Assembly (NCBI RefSeq): GCF_001951155.1
Contig: NZ_CP016359.1
Coordinates: 1,071,001-1,135,000 of the forward strand
DNA: 64,000 nucleotides
Origin: Christiangramia flava JLT2011
Lineage (GTDB): Bacteria > Bacteroidota > Bacteroidia > Flavobacteriales > Flavobacteriaceae
Reading direction: 5' to 3'
Below are positions 44,473 through 52,572 of this stretch, in pieces. The stretch's first letter is position 1, and each line of letters opens with the position of its first letter. The notes under the pieces were generated by a model, which was not told where the DNA came from, ran no database searches, and worked only from the letters and a program-made list of their open reading frames with translations. The position numbers were made by a program, and so were the translations under genes.

Positions 44473-44547
44473 TGGGCGCGAAGGGATTCGAACCCCTGAC
44501 CCCTTGGGTGTAAACCAAGTGCTCTGAACCAACTGAGCTACGCGCCC
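44473..44547 (-). tRNA. tRNA-Val (anticodon TAC)
   Basis: Read on the minus strand the 75-nt gene has the acceptor stem GGGCGCG/CGCGCCC, D-arm TAGCTCAGTTGGTTCAGAGC, the anticodon loop TTTACAC with TAC, and the T-arm GGGGTTCGAATCCCTT. CCA is not encoded (ACT follows the discriminator). Its 3' end points to the integrase gene, the typical orientation for an integration site within a tRNA 3' end. Confidence 0.95.
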
Positions 44548-44690
44548 TTGCGTGATTGCGGATGCAAATATAGACTACATTTTCAATTACGCAAAACAAT
44601 TTTGAAAAAAAGATAAAATTATTTTTCAGCTTCAATTTTAGGCATTTCAAGACCTCCGTCTAGGCGTCTCATTACCAGCTAAAAAACCGA

Positions 44691-45506
44691 TTATTTCTGC
44701 AATTCCGGGACACTGCGATAAATATAATCTCCATGCTTTCCAGAGAACAATTTATTCAAATCTCCCATAAATTGTTCCCGTTCTTTCTCATCTGGCCAGG
44801 CAGAACTGATCAAATTTTCCTCTTCAGCAAAGAAATCTTCTATATCGCCCAGTTTATCGAATACGAATACTTCCTGAAGTTCCCGCCCGTTGGATCCCCA
44901 AATGTGCCGATGTGTATAATAGGCCTTTAATTTGGAATTTTTCTGAGTGACCTTTTCATCAAATTCTTTAAAATTCTCCGGTTTTCCCTGGCCATCCATT
45001 GCCAGGTCACTTTTACGCACATAGTAAATAAGAGGTTTTTCACTGCGTTCCGTCAAAGGCTTACGATACCTCATCGTCTGGTAGATCTCGTCGCTGTGTT
45101 CCTTCCCGTAATAACTGGTTTGTTTATCAAAGAATTTTTTCCTCTCCGTTTCGTCCGGCCAGGCCTCTTCAATGAGTTTCTGGTTCATCTCTTCTGCTTT
45201 CTCGATATCGTCCCAGTTCTGGTAAACGTTGACCATGACCAGTTCAGAATTATCGGGAGTAAAATAATGTGTGTAAAAACCTGAACCTATGATCAGGTCG
45301 TTTTTACTGGTAACCTTTTTAAAATATTCCTTTTCAGTTTCCAGCCAGTCGGAAAAATCGGTTTCCGGGTCGCCATTCCAGTGAGTAGTAGTCATGGTGA
45401 TGAAAACAGGTTTGAAATCATCAGTTTCGGGTTCGCTTTCCTGCGCGAACAGGAATGGACAAACGAATAGACACATCGCAAGTCCCAAATTGGATACATT
45501 TTTCAT
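44691..45506 (-). CDS. Exported protein with internal duplication
   Basis: 271 residues from ATG 45506, where a signal peptide starts (MKNVSNLGLAMCLFVCPFLF); ten extra codons lie upstream. The mature protein has two similar halves: EEAWPDETERKKFFDKQTSY with GKEHSDEIYQTMRY, and SSAWPDEKEREQFMGDLNKL with GKHGDYIYRSVPEL. Each half resembles a small alpha/beta-barrel repeat (VFITMTTTHWNG, LIYYVRKSDLAMDG). No catalytic motif is recognised. Function unknown. Confidence 0.8.
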   Translation of the reverse strand: MKNVSNLGLAMCLFVCPFLFAQESEPETDDFKPVFITMTTTHWNGDPETDFSDWLETEKEYFKKVTSKNDLIIGSGFYTHYFTPDNSELVMVNVYQNWDDIEKAEEMNQKLIEEAWPDETERKKFFDKQTSYYGKEHSDEIYQTMRYRKPLTERSEKPLIYYVRKSDLAMDGQGKPENFKEFDEKVTQKNSKLKAYYTHRHIWGSNGRELQEVFVFDKLGDIEDFFAEEENLISSAWPDEKEREQFMGDLNKLFSGKHGDYIYRSVPELQK

Positions 45507-45644
45507 TTTTTGGTTGCTTTTAGTTAATAAATCCAAGCTAAAAGGTCACCATTGCATCGTAAAAATGGGAATAGCAGCAGCGGTTAAAATAAGTTAGGGG
45601 AAAGTGTTAAAAAATTACTAATATAAATATACTAAAAATTTGAT

Positions 45645-46865
45645 TTACAGCACTTCAGCAACCGTAAAATTACTACCTCCGGCAAATACAAGATCTTCAT
45701 CCAATGCATTTTCGAGTGCTGCAGAATAGGCCTGGTGTACTGAAGTATAGCTTTTTCCTTCCAATTCATAATTTGCAGCTGCTTCCTGCAGCATTTCAGC
45801 AGCCAGACCTCTAGGCACATCAGGTTTACAGAAATAATAGCGTGCATTTTTAGGAAATAATGGCAAAACCTTAGAAAGGTCTTTATCATTTACCACTCCA
45901 AGAACTACGTGAAGATTCTGAAAATTTTCCTGCTGGAGTTGTTGTAATACCAGCTTCAAACCTTCAGCGTTATGGGCTGTATCGCAGATCACTTTCGGTT
46001 TTTGCTGTAACACATCCCAACGACCCTGCAAACCGGTATGTAATTTTACATTTTTCAGGCCATTGATCAGTTGTTCTTCGGAAACTGAAAATCCGGCTTT
46101 TCGAAGTGCTTCTACGGAAGCTAAGACAGTTTTCAGATTTTTCGCCTGATACACACCTTTTAAGTCGGTATAATACTCGGGGAATTGCCCATCTGAAGCA
46201 AAGTTTATGGCCGCATTCATTTCTTCAGCTTTCTTCAGAAAAACACCAGTCGTTTCCTCCTGTTTTTCGCCAATCACCACCGGAATATTCCATTTGATGA
46301 TCCCGGCTTTTTCCGAAGCAATTTCCGGTAAGGTTTCGCCAAGGAAAGCAGTATGATCCAACCCAATGTTCGTAATAACCGAAAGTTCCGGAGTGATAAT
46401 ATTAGTGGAATCCAGCCTGCCTCCCATGCCGGTTTCGATAACGGCAATATCAACCTTTTCCTTTGCAAATTGATCTAATGCCATTCCTACGGTCATCTCA
46501 AAAAAGCTGAGCTTATTAGCCGCCAGGAAAAGCTGATTTTCCTCAATGAATGATATCACATCATTTTGATCGATCATCCTGCCATTGATCCTGATACGCT
46601 CCCTGAAATCTTTTAAATGTGGAGAAGTATACAATCCTGTTTTATAACCTGCCGATTGCAAAATAGAAGCCAGCATATGACTTACCGAACCTTTGCCGTT
46701 CGTCCCGGCTACATGAATACTTCGGAATCTATTTTCGGGATGATCTAAATGTTCAGCAAGATTGAGCGTATTGGTCAGATCTTTTTTAAAGGCAGTTTTG
46801 CCCACACGTTGATACATGGGTAACTGCTGAAACATCCATTCAACAGTTTCTTCGTACGTCTTCAA
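45645..46865 (-). CDS. folC: Folylpolyglutamate synthase / dihydrofolate synthase
   Basis: 406 residues. The ATP-binding P-loop is HVAGTNGKGSVSHMLASILQ (residues about 52-71), followed by TGLYTSPHLKDFRERIRING, IAVIETGMGGRLDSTNI, VITNIGLDHTAFLGETLPEI and ICDTAHNAEGLKLVL. It ligates glutamate to dihydropteroate and extends folate polyglutamate tails in the cytoplasm. Its ATG abuts the tonB stop, so it is translated from the exbB-exbD-tonB-folC transcript. C-terminus FAGGSNFTVAEVL is complete. Confidence 0.96.
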   Translation of the reverse strand: MKTYEETVEWMFQQLPMYQRVGKTAFKKDLTNTLNLAEHLDHPENRFRSIHVAGTNGKGSVSHMLASILQSAGYKTGLYTSPHLKDFRERIRINGRMIDQNDVISFIEENQLFLAANKLSFFEMTVGMALDQFAKEKVDIAVIETGMGGRLDSTNIITPELSVITNIGLDHTAFLGETLPEIASEKAGIIKWNIPVVIGEKQEETTGVFLKKAEEMNAAINFASDGQFPEYYTDLKGVYQAKNLKTVLASVEALRKAGFSVSEEQLINGLKNVKLHTGLQGRWDVLQQKPKVICDTAHNAEGLKLVLQQLQQENFQNLHVVLGVVNDKDLSKVLPLFPKNARYYFCKPDVPRGLAAEMLQEAAANYELEGKSYTSVHQAYSAALENALDEDLVFAGGSNFTVAEVL

Positions 46866-47690
46866 CTATTCGGAAAGTTTAAAGTTGTAGATAATCGTCC
46901 CAACCTGCACGGAAGGCGCGTTAGAATCAGAATTGAAACGAGTCGCCATAGCGGCTCTTTTAGCAGGATCTGTAAGGCACGGAGCGTTATTAGTAGTTCC
47001 TTTAATTCCCGGAGTCGCACGAACAACCTGCCCGTTACGATTCACTTCTATACGAACCACCACGATCCCGGATTCATTACAATCCTGAACGAATTTCTCT
47101 TTATTTAAAGCCTTTCTACCGCCTAGTCGATAATTTCCATCTCCATCCAGTCCGGCCCCTTGCCCATAATAAGAACTGGCATTCGGATCGCCATCTGGAC
47201 TACCTTTATCCCCAGCCTGGTTATCATTTCCTTCACCGCTTGTTGCTTCACCAGATCTTTCCGGACCGTTTAAGATGCTACTCAACGCATCATTGGTAGA
47301 TTTATCTGGTTTTGGTTCTGGTTTTTTTACAGGCTTAGGTTCTTCTTTAGGTTTTTCAACCGGTTCAGTTTTCACCGGTTCCTTTTTCTTCTTTTCTACT
47401 ACCGGCGCTTCTTCGATATCCTGAGTCACCACCTCTTTTTCAATTACAGGCTCTGTTTTTACCGGTTCAGGTTGTGCCGTACTTTGCTTTGGCGCAGATT
47501 TAATGGGTTTTGTTGGCTGAGTATCTCCAGAACCAACTTCCGAAGTACCAAAATTCACCGCGATACCACTTTCTGGTGGCGGATCTAAATAAGTTAAGCC
47601 GAAAAATATCAAAAGAAGGATCAGGATCACGTGAATGACCACGGTGATCGTGAATGATTTCTTCTCATGTTTTGTTTCCAGCATCGCCAT
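46866..47690 (-). CDS. TonB-family energy transducer
   Basis: 274 residues. A short cytoplasmic start is followed by one transmembrane helix (ITVVIHVILILLLIFFGLTY) and a proline/lysine/glutamate-rich linker (about 50-140, PVKTEPVIEKEVV type), then a glycine-rich region and the C-terminal TonB domain (ESGIVVVRIEVNRNGQVVRA, ending NAPSVQVGTIIYNFKLSE). It spans the periplasm and energises SusC-type receptors such as the two in this window. It is cotranscribed with exbD and exbB, one base from exbD. Confidence 0.93.
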   Translation of the reverse strand: MAMLETKHEKKSFTITVVIHVILILLLIFFGLTYLDPPPESGIAVNFGTSEVGSGDTQPTKPIKSAPKQSTAQPEPVKTEPVIEKEVVTQDIEEAPVVEKKKKEPVKTEPVEKPKEEPKPVKKPEPKPDKSTNDALSSILNGPERSGEATSGEGNDNQAGDKGSPDGDPNASSYYGQGAGLDGDGNYRLGGRKALNKEKFVQDCNESGIVVVRIEVNRNGQVVRATPGIKGTTNNAPCLTDPAKRAAMATRFNSDSNAPSVQVGTIIYNFKLSE

Positions 47691-47691
47691 C

Positions 47692-48084
47692 TTATTCTGG
47701 TTTTACAGCCAATACAATTTTGTAACTATTTCGGTTCGCAATATCCATTACGTTAACCGCTTTTTCAATCGGCACTCCTTCTTCTGCCCTGAGGATGATC
47801 GTTGGATTCTCCTCTCCGGCAAGTCTTTTCTTCAATTCTCCTTCCAAAGCACTATTGCTAATCCTATCACTATTGATATAAACCTGAAGGTCTTTGGTAA
47901 TACTTACTGAAAGCGTTTGCTTGTTGGTAGTTTTACCTTTTGCCTTCGGAAGGATCAAATCCAGTGCTTCCGGGGTGATAACCGGAGAAGTCAGCATGAA
48001 AAAGATGAGCAGTAGAAATACTACATCGGTCATCGAACTCATGCTGAATTCCGGACTTATTTTATTTCTTCCTCTTAAATTCAT
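47692..48084 (-). CDS. exbD: ExbD/TolR-family biopolymer transport protein
   Basis: 130 residues. Single transmembrane helix near residue 20 (SSMTDVVFLLLIFFMLTS) carrying the conserved Asp of the proton channel, then a periplasmic domain (LDLILPKAKGKTTNKQTLSV, ILRAEEGVPIEKAVNVMDIA). It works with ExbB and TonB in the inner membrane. The start is one base after the exbB stop codon. Confidence 0.94.
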   Translation of the reverse strand: MNLRGRNKISPEFSMSSMTDVVFLLLIFFMLTSPVITPEALDLILPKAKGKTTNKQTLSVSITKDLQVYINSDRISNSALEGELKKRLAGEENPTIILRAEEGVPIEKAVNVMDIANRNSYKIVLAVKPE

Positions 48085-48085
48085 A

Positions 48086-48787
48086 TTAAGCAGGCTCGTT
48101 TAACAGGTCAAGGAAATCAACCGCAGTCGCTTCCATCTGATGCACCACTTTATCGGTTTTCACTACCAAATGGTTATAACCTATATAAGCAATAATACCC
48201 ACTACCAGACCGGCAACGGTTGTAGTCATCGCGGTATAAATACCTTCTGCCAACGCTCCCATCTGTGCCTGGCCACTGCTTGTTGCCAGTTCATGGAAAG
48301 CAAGCACCATACCAATTACCGTTCCCAGGAACCCAATCATTGGCGCAGCACCGGCGATAGTTGCCAAGATACTTACGTTTTTCTCCAACTTGTAAACTTC
48401 CAGTCTGCCAGCATTTTCGATAGCAGTATTGATATCTTCCAACGGACTTCCAATTCGGGAAATCCCTTTTTCGGTTAGACGGGCCACAGGCGAGTCGCTT
48501 TGAGCGCAACGAATCTTAGCCGATTCGATATTTCCATTCTGAACGCTGTCTTTAATTTGCAGCATGAAATTCTTGTCAACCCTACTCGCTGCCTTGATCG
48601 CGAACAGTCTTTCAAAATAAATATAGACCGCTACAAAAAGAAGCACAAATAGAATAACAATGATGATTTGGCCACCGAGGCCTCCACTAAACATCAGGTC
48701 AAATAATGATAGTGTTTTTTCTTCCACGACCGGCTCTGCATTCTGGGCAGCATCTGCAAGGCCGTCCTGCTGAAAAACGTATAGCAT
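48086..48787 (-). CDS. exbB: ExbB/MotA/TolQ proton-channel protein
   Basis: 233 residues, three transmembrane helices: GGQIIIVILFVLLFVAVYIY, ISILATIAGAAPMIGFLGTV-type helix around residue 150 (VSILATIAGAAPMIGFLGTV) and MTTTVAGLVVGIIAYIGYN. The second contains the conserved GLLGT-like FLGTVIGM. The channel drives TonB. It is the first gene of the exbB-exbD-tonB-folC operon; a consensus promoter lies 54 bp upstream (48841-48874). Confidence 0.94.
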   Translation of the reverse strand: MLYVFQQDGLADAAQNAEPVVEEKTLSLFDLMFSGGLGGQIIIVILFVLLFVAVYIYFERLFAIKAASRVDKNFMLQIKDSVQNGNIESAKIRCAQSDSPVARLTEKGISRIGSPLEDINTAIENAGRLEVYKLEKNVSILATIAGAAPMIGFLGTVIGMVLAFHELATSSGQAQMGALAEGIYTAMTTTVAGLVVGIIAYIGYNHLVVKTDKVVHQMEATAVDFLDLLNEPA

Positions 48788-48840
48788 AGGTATTTAAAGG
48801 TTTTTTAATGTAACGTGCTAACTTGATTTTAATTGTAAAC

Positions 48841-48874
48841 CAAATTTAAATAATCAGCAAGCTTTATTTACAAA
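48841..48874 (-). promoter_or_regulatory. Promoter of exbB-exbD-tonB-folC operon
   Basis: On the minus strand TTTG (48874-48871) and TAAATTTG (48848-48841) match the -33 and -7 elements (TTG ... TAnnTTTG) with a 22-bp spacer. The exbB ATG is 54 bp downstream. Spacing and sequence agree with the Bacteroidota consensus. Confidence 0.65.
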
Positions 48875-48901
48875 GGCGCTCCATAATGTATGCACAATGT
48901 T

Positions 48902-50128
48902 TTAAACAAGTTGTTTAAGAGCCACTTCGAAAGCCGATTTACTGATATTTTGTTTGCTACTATTATTATCGAAAGTATTCTGGATCGCGTTCTTAATAGT
49001 CATAGACGTATCGTTGAAGATCGCTTCATCTGTCATCTGCACTCTTCGCTCCATGAAATAAGCGAAAACTCGCGCCATCCCGGAGTTGGAAATAAAATCT
49101 GGGATCAGGCTTACGCGACTATCGGTATGTTCCATGATGGGGCCGAAGAAAATCTCTTTATCAGCAAATGGTACGTTCGCACCACAGGAGATCACTTCGA
49201 GGTTGGTATTGATCATCGCGTCTATCTGTTCCTGGGAGATCAATCTGGAAGCAGCGCAAGGTGCAAAAATTTCCGCATCCAGTTTCCAGATCTTTTCATT
49301 GATCTCATCAAAAGGCATCATATCATCATGACGAAGCGTGTTACCTTCCTTCTGAAGAAATAATTGCTTGATCTCTTCAAAACTGAAGCCTTCCTCGTTG
49401 ATGAGCCCACCGTTGCGGTCGATGATCCCAACGATCTTCGCCCCAAGCTGTGCCAGGTAATAAGCCGCTGCGGAACCTACATTTCCGAAGCCCTGAACGA
49501 TCGCCTTCTTTCCCTCAATCTTTCCGCCGTAAATATTATAATAATGATGCACAGCTTCAGCCACGCCGTAACCGGTAATCATATCGGCAACAGTATATTT
49601 ACGGGTTACATCGGGTGAAAAATTGGGGTTTTCAAGAACTTTGATCACACCCTGTCGCAATTGCCCAATCCGGTTGATCTTATCGGCTTCCGTTGGCTTA
49701 AAATGCCCATTGAAAACGCCTTCCTGCGGGTGCCATACTCCACAATCTTCGGTGATCGGGATCACTTCATTAATCTCATCTACATTCAAATCACCACCCG
49801 TTCCGTAGTAACTTTTCAGAAGTGGAGAAACCGCTTTGTACCATCTTTCCAGCACACCTTTTTTTCGAGGATCGGCCGGATCGAAGTTGATACCAGATTT
49901 TGCACCACCAATAGGAGGCCCGGAAACGGTAAATTTCACTTCCATCGTTTTAGCAAGCGATAAAACCTCGTTCATATCCAGTCCCTGTCTCATTCTTGTA
50001 CCACCACCGGCAGCTCCACCGCGCAGCGAATTGATCACTGTCCAGCCCTCGGCTTCGGTTTCAGAATCTTTCCAGTGAAAGACAATTTCAGGCTCTTTAT
50101 TTTCGTATACTTTGAGTAATTCTTTCAT
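48902..50128 (-). CDS. Glu/Leu/Phe/Val-family dehydrogenase
   Basis: 408 residues. The N-terminal domain carries the catalytic Lys region VSGPPIGGAKSGINFDPADP and the GTGGDLNVDEINEVI motif; the NAD-binding domain has VQGFGNVGSAAAYYLAQLGA. It oxidatively deaminates an amino acid (glutamate or a branched-chain amino acid) to the 2-oxo acid. The length and sequence are typical for the Flavobacteriaceae member, whose substrate I cannot tell. A -7 element TATATTTG (minus strand, 50154-50147) lies about 20 bp upstream of the start. Confidence 0.9.
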   Translation of the reverse strand: MKELLKVYENKEPEIVFHWKDSETEAEGWTVINSLRGGAAGGGTRMRQGLDMNEVLSLAKTMEVKFTVSGPPIGGAKSGINFDPADPRKKGVLERWYKAVSPLLKSYYGTGGDLNVDEINEVIPITEDCGVWHPQEGVFNGHFKPTEADKINRIGQLRQGVIKVLENPNFSPDVTRKYTVADMITGYGVAEAVHHYYNIYGGKIEGKKAIVQGFGNVGSAAAYYLAQLGAKIVGIIDRNGGLINEEGFSFEEIKQLFLQKEGNTLRHDDMMPFDEINEKIWKLDAEIFAPCAASRLISQEQIDAMINTNLEVISCGANVPFADKEIFFGPIMEHTDSRVSLIPDFISNSGMARVFAYFMERRVQMTDEAIFNDTSMTIKNAIQNTFDNNSSKQNISKSAFEVALKQLV

Positions 50129-50193
50129 TTATGCTCTGTTTTGCAGCAAATATAAAAAATCGATAAGGGGCTATTCCGAATTTTGAAAAATTT

Positions 50194-51258
50194 TCAGGGT
50201 TCGTAGATCCGGCCGGAAGAGTGATCCATCCGTGCACCGGTAACCGACTGTAATACGTTGACTTCGCCGCGGAGTTTCAGGGCGCCAAGCAAGGCGAAAA
50301 TAAGTGCTTCCTTGAATTCGACCAGCTGAGCATCCGGTATTAGAAATTCACATTTTGAATATTTTCTGAACTGACCGATCAAGAATTCATTATACACGCC
50401 CCCACCGGTCAGCAAAACCGACGAATTAGGATCATTATCCAGCACATTCGCGGTTTGCTGTGCCACGTGAACACAGAAGGTGCTGAGAATATCTGGAATT
50501 TCGAGCGAAAACTTTTCTATTAAAGGGATTACCTCGCAGTTCACCCATTCGATACCCAGGGATTTCGGAGCCTCTTTTTTGTAAAAGCTCAACGCGTTCA
50601 AATGCTGAAGCAACTCCTCATTCACTTCTCCTGAAGCAGCCATATTCCCATTTTCGTCATAATCCCTTCCGATTTTCCGCGTGAAAAAATTCAGTACCGT
50701 GTTAACCGGACAAATATCAAATGCCAGGCGCCGGGAATCCTTTTCCATTGAAATGTTCGCAAACCCGCCCAAATTCATACAATATTGATGATCACTGAAA
50801 AACAGGCGATCTCCTATAGGAACCAGAGGCGCTCCCTGCCCGCCGAGCTCCACGTCCTGAACCCGAAAATCACAAACTACCGGAATACCAGTGAGTCTGG
50901 CCAGCTCGGGCAAATTCCCGATCTGGAACGTGATGCCTTCCTTCGGGCGATGTTTTACCGTATGGCCGTGACTGCAAACGGCATCTACCAGATCGATCTC
51001 GTACTTTTTAATGAAGGTGTTGATCACCCCCGATAAATATTCGGTATACCGGTAATCCAAATCGTTTAGCTCGGCCGGCTCCAGTTTTATCGCATTTTCA
51101 AGGGAACTTTGCCATTTTTCAGTATAGGCAACCGTTTCAGCATGTATTATTTTATAGCTAATGGGTTCTTCTAAATCAATTTCAGTAAAAACCAGATCGA
51201 TACCATCCAGCGAGGTACCCGACATGACCCCCACAAGCCTGAATTCATTTTTTTTCAT
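50194..51258 (-). CDS. anmK: Anhydro-N-acetylmuramic acid kinase
   Basis: 354 residues from ATG 51258 (MKKNEFRLVGVMSGTSLDGI); a longer frame reaches 51321 but puts 21 weak codons in front and would overlap the divergent gene. AnmK signatures: GVMSGTSLDGIDLV, VCSHGHTVKHRP, FQIGNLPELARLTGIPVVCD, ELGGQGAPLVPIGDRLFF and VLLTGGGVYNEFL. It phosphorylates 1,6-anhydro-MurNAc during cell-wall recycling in the cytoplasm. Divergent from the acyl-CoA dehydrogenase. Confidence 0.94.
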   Translation of the reverse strand: MKKNEFRLVGVMSGTSLDGIDLVFTEIDLEEPISYKIIHAETVAYTEKWQSSLENAIKLEPAELNDLDYRYTEYLSGVINTFIKKYEIDLVDAVCSHGHTVKHRPKEGITFQIGNLPELARLTGIPVVCDFRVQDVELGGQGAPLVPIGDRLFFSDHQYCMNLGGFANISMEKDSRRLAFDICPVNTVLNFFTRKIGRDYDENGNMAASGEVNEELLQHLNALSFYKKEAPKSLGIEWVNCEVIPLIEKFSLEIPDILSTFCVHVAQQTANVLDNDPNSSVLLTGGGVYNEFLIGQFRKYSKCEFLIPDAQLVEFKEALIFALLGALKLRGEVNVLQSVTGARMDHSSGRIYEP

Positions 51259-51282
51259 ATTCGTAAAAATACTCAATATCAA

Positions 51283-51313
51283 TTGAAAAATAGGTACCAA
51301 AAAGCTATCTTTG
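51283..51313 (+). promoter_or_regulatory. Promoter of acyl-CoA dehydrogenase gene
   Basis: TTG at 51283-51285 and TATCTTTG at 51306-51313 match the -33 and -7 elements (TAnnTTTG), with a 20-bp spacer, 39 bp before the ATG at 51353. Confidence 0.6.
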
Positions 51314-51352
51314 GCCTCCAAAAATCAGTTTTTTATAAATTCTTTATTGAGT

Positions 51353-52495
51353 ATGGATTTCAAACTTACCGAAGAACACCTCATGATACGGGACGCCGCC
51401 CGCGACTTTGCAAAAACCGAATTACTTCCCGGCGTGATAGAACGAGATGAAAAGCAGGAATTTCCTGCTGAGCAGATCAAGAAAATGGGAGAATTGGGCT
51501 TTCTGGGAATGATGGCTTCTCCGGAATATGGCGGTGGTGGAATGGACACCATTTCCTATGTTTTGGCAATGGAAGAAATTTCCAAGATCGATGCGTCTGC
51601 TTCGGTAGTAATGTCGGTCAACAATTCACTGGTTTGCTGGGGACTTGATACGTATGGTTCCGAAGAGCAAAAACAGAAATACCTTTCGAAATTAACGACC
51701 GGTGAAAAACTGGGCGCTTTTTGTCTTTCTGAGCCGGAAGCCGGAAGTGACGCGACTTCACAGCGAACTACGGCGATCGACAAAGGCGACCATTATATTC
51801 TGAACGGAACAAAAAACTGGATCACCAATGGGAATTCTGCTGATTTTTACCTGGTGATCGCTCAAACCGATAAGGAGAAGAAACATAAAGGAATCAACGC
51901 TTTTATCGTTGAAAAGGGATGGGAAGGTTTTGAAATTGGCCCAAAAGAGCAAAAACTGGGTATTCGTGGAAGTGATACGCATTCCCTGAATTTCAATGAT
52001 GTAAAGGTTCCTAAGGAAAATCGCATTGGCGAAGATGGCTTCGGCTTTAAGTTTGCCATGAAAACGCTTTCTGGAGGACGTATTGGAATCGCGGCTCAGG
52101 CTTTGGGAATCGCCGCTGGCGCGTACGAGCTGGCAAAAGAATATTCCAAACAACGTAAAGCTTTTGGAACTGAAATTTGCAACCACCAGGCAATCGCCTT
52201 CAAACTGGCTGATATGCACACCCAGATCGAAGCAGCCCGCCACCTGGTAATGAAAGCCGCCTGGGATAAAGACCAGGGTGAAAATTATGACCTTTCCGGC
52301 GCTATGGCGAAATTACATGCTTCTCAAACCGCTATGGATGTGACTGTGGAAGCGGTTCAGGTTCACGGCGGAAACGGCTACGTAAAGGAATACCACGTAG
52401 AGCGTTTAATGCGTGATGCCAAGATCACACAGATCTATGAAGGCACTTCTGAAATTCAGAAAATCGTGATCTCCAGAAGTATTTTAAAATCGTAA
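51353..52495 (+). CDS. Acyl-CoA dehydrogenase
   Basis: 380 residues from ATG 51353 (MDFKLTEEHLMIRDAARDFA); earlier codons do not resemble the family. The flavin-binding and catalytic landmarks are GAFCLSEPEAGSDATSQRTT, NWITNGNSADFYLVIAQTDK, GVRGS-like GIRGSDTHSL, the QAFG-type KQRKAFGTEICNHQAIAF, and the C-terminal GYVKEYHVERLMRDAKITQIYEGTSEIQ with the catalytic Glu in YEGTSEIQ. Chain length preference is not readable. Short-chain acyl-CoA dehydrogenases of Flavobacteriia often look like this. Confidence 0.95.
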   Translation: MDFKLTEEHLMIRDAARDFAKTELLPGVIERDEKQEFPAEQIKKMGELGFLGMMASPEYGGGGMDTISYVLAMEEISKIDASASVVMSVNNSLVCWGLDTYGSEEQKQKYLSKLTTGEKLGAFCLSEPEAGSDATSQRTTAIDKGDHYILNGTKNWITNGNSADFYLVIAQTDKEKKHKGINAFIVEKGWEGFEIGPKEQKLGIRGSDTHSLNFNDVKVPKENRIGEDGFGFKFAMKTLSGGRIGIAAQALGIAAGAYELAKEYSKQRKAFGTEICNHQAIAFKLADMHTQIEAARHLVMKAAWDKDQGENYDLSGAMAKLHASQTAMDVTVEAVQVHGGNGYVKEYHVERLMRDAKITQIYEGTSEIQKIVISRSILKS

Positions 52496-52521
52496 TATTA
52501 GAACCAGTATTTACCAAATAA

Positions 52522-52547
52522 AGAGCCGCTCAAAATTGAGCGGCTCT
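52522..52547. terminator. Bidirectional terminator
   Basis: Perfect 12-bp stem AGAGCCGCTCAA / TTGAGCGGCTCT with AA loop, followed by TCGGTTTTTA on the plus strand. It lies between the convergent acyl-CoA dehydrogenase and adhesin genes and can serve both. Confidence 0.85.
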
Positions 52548-52572
52548 TCGGTTTTTAGTTGGCTATATCAAA

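Noticed and set aside
44473..44547. Duplicate of the tRNA 3' end as the far border of an integrated element
   Set aside because: I did not find a second copy of the tRNA-Val 3' sequence in the window, so the border of the element stays open.
48890..49363. Plus-strand frames opposite the glutamate dehydrogenase gene
   Set aside because: They are antisense to a clear conserved gene and have no homologous pattern.
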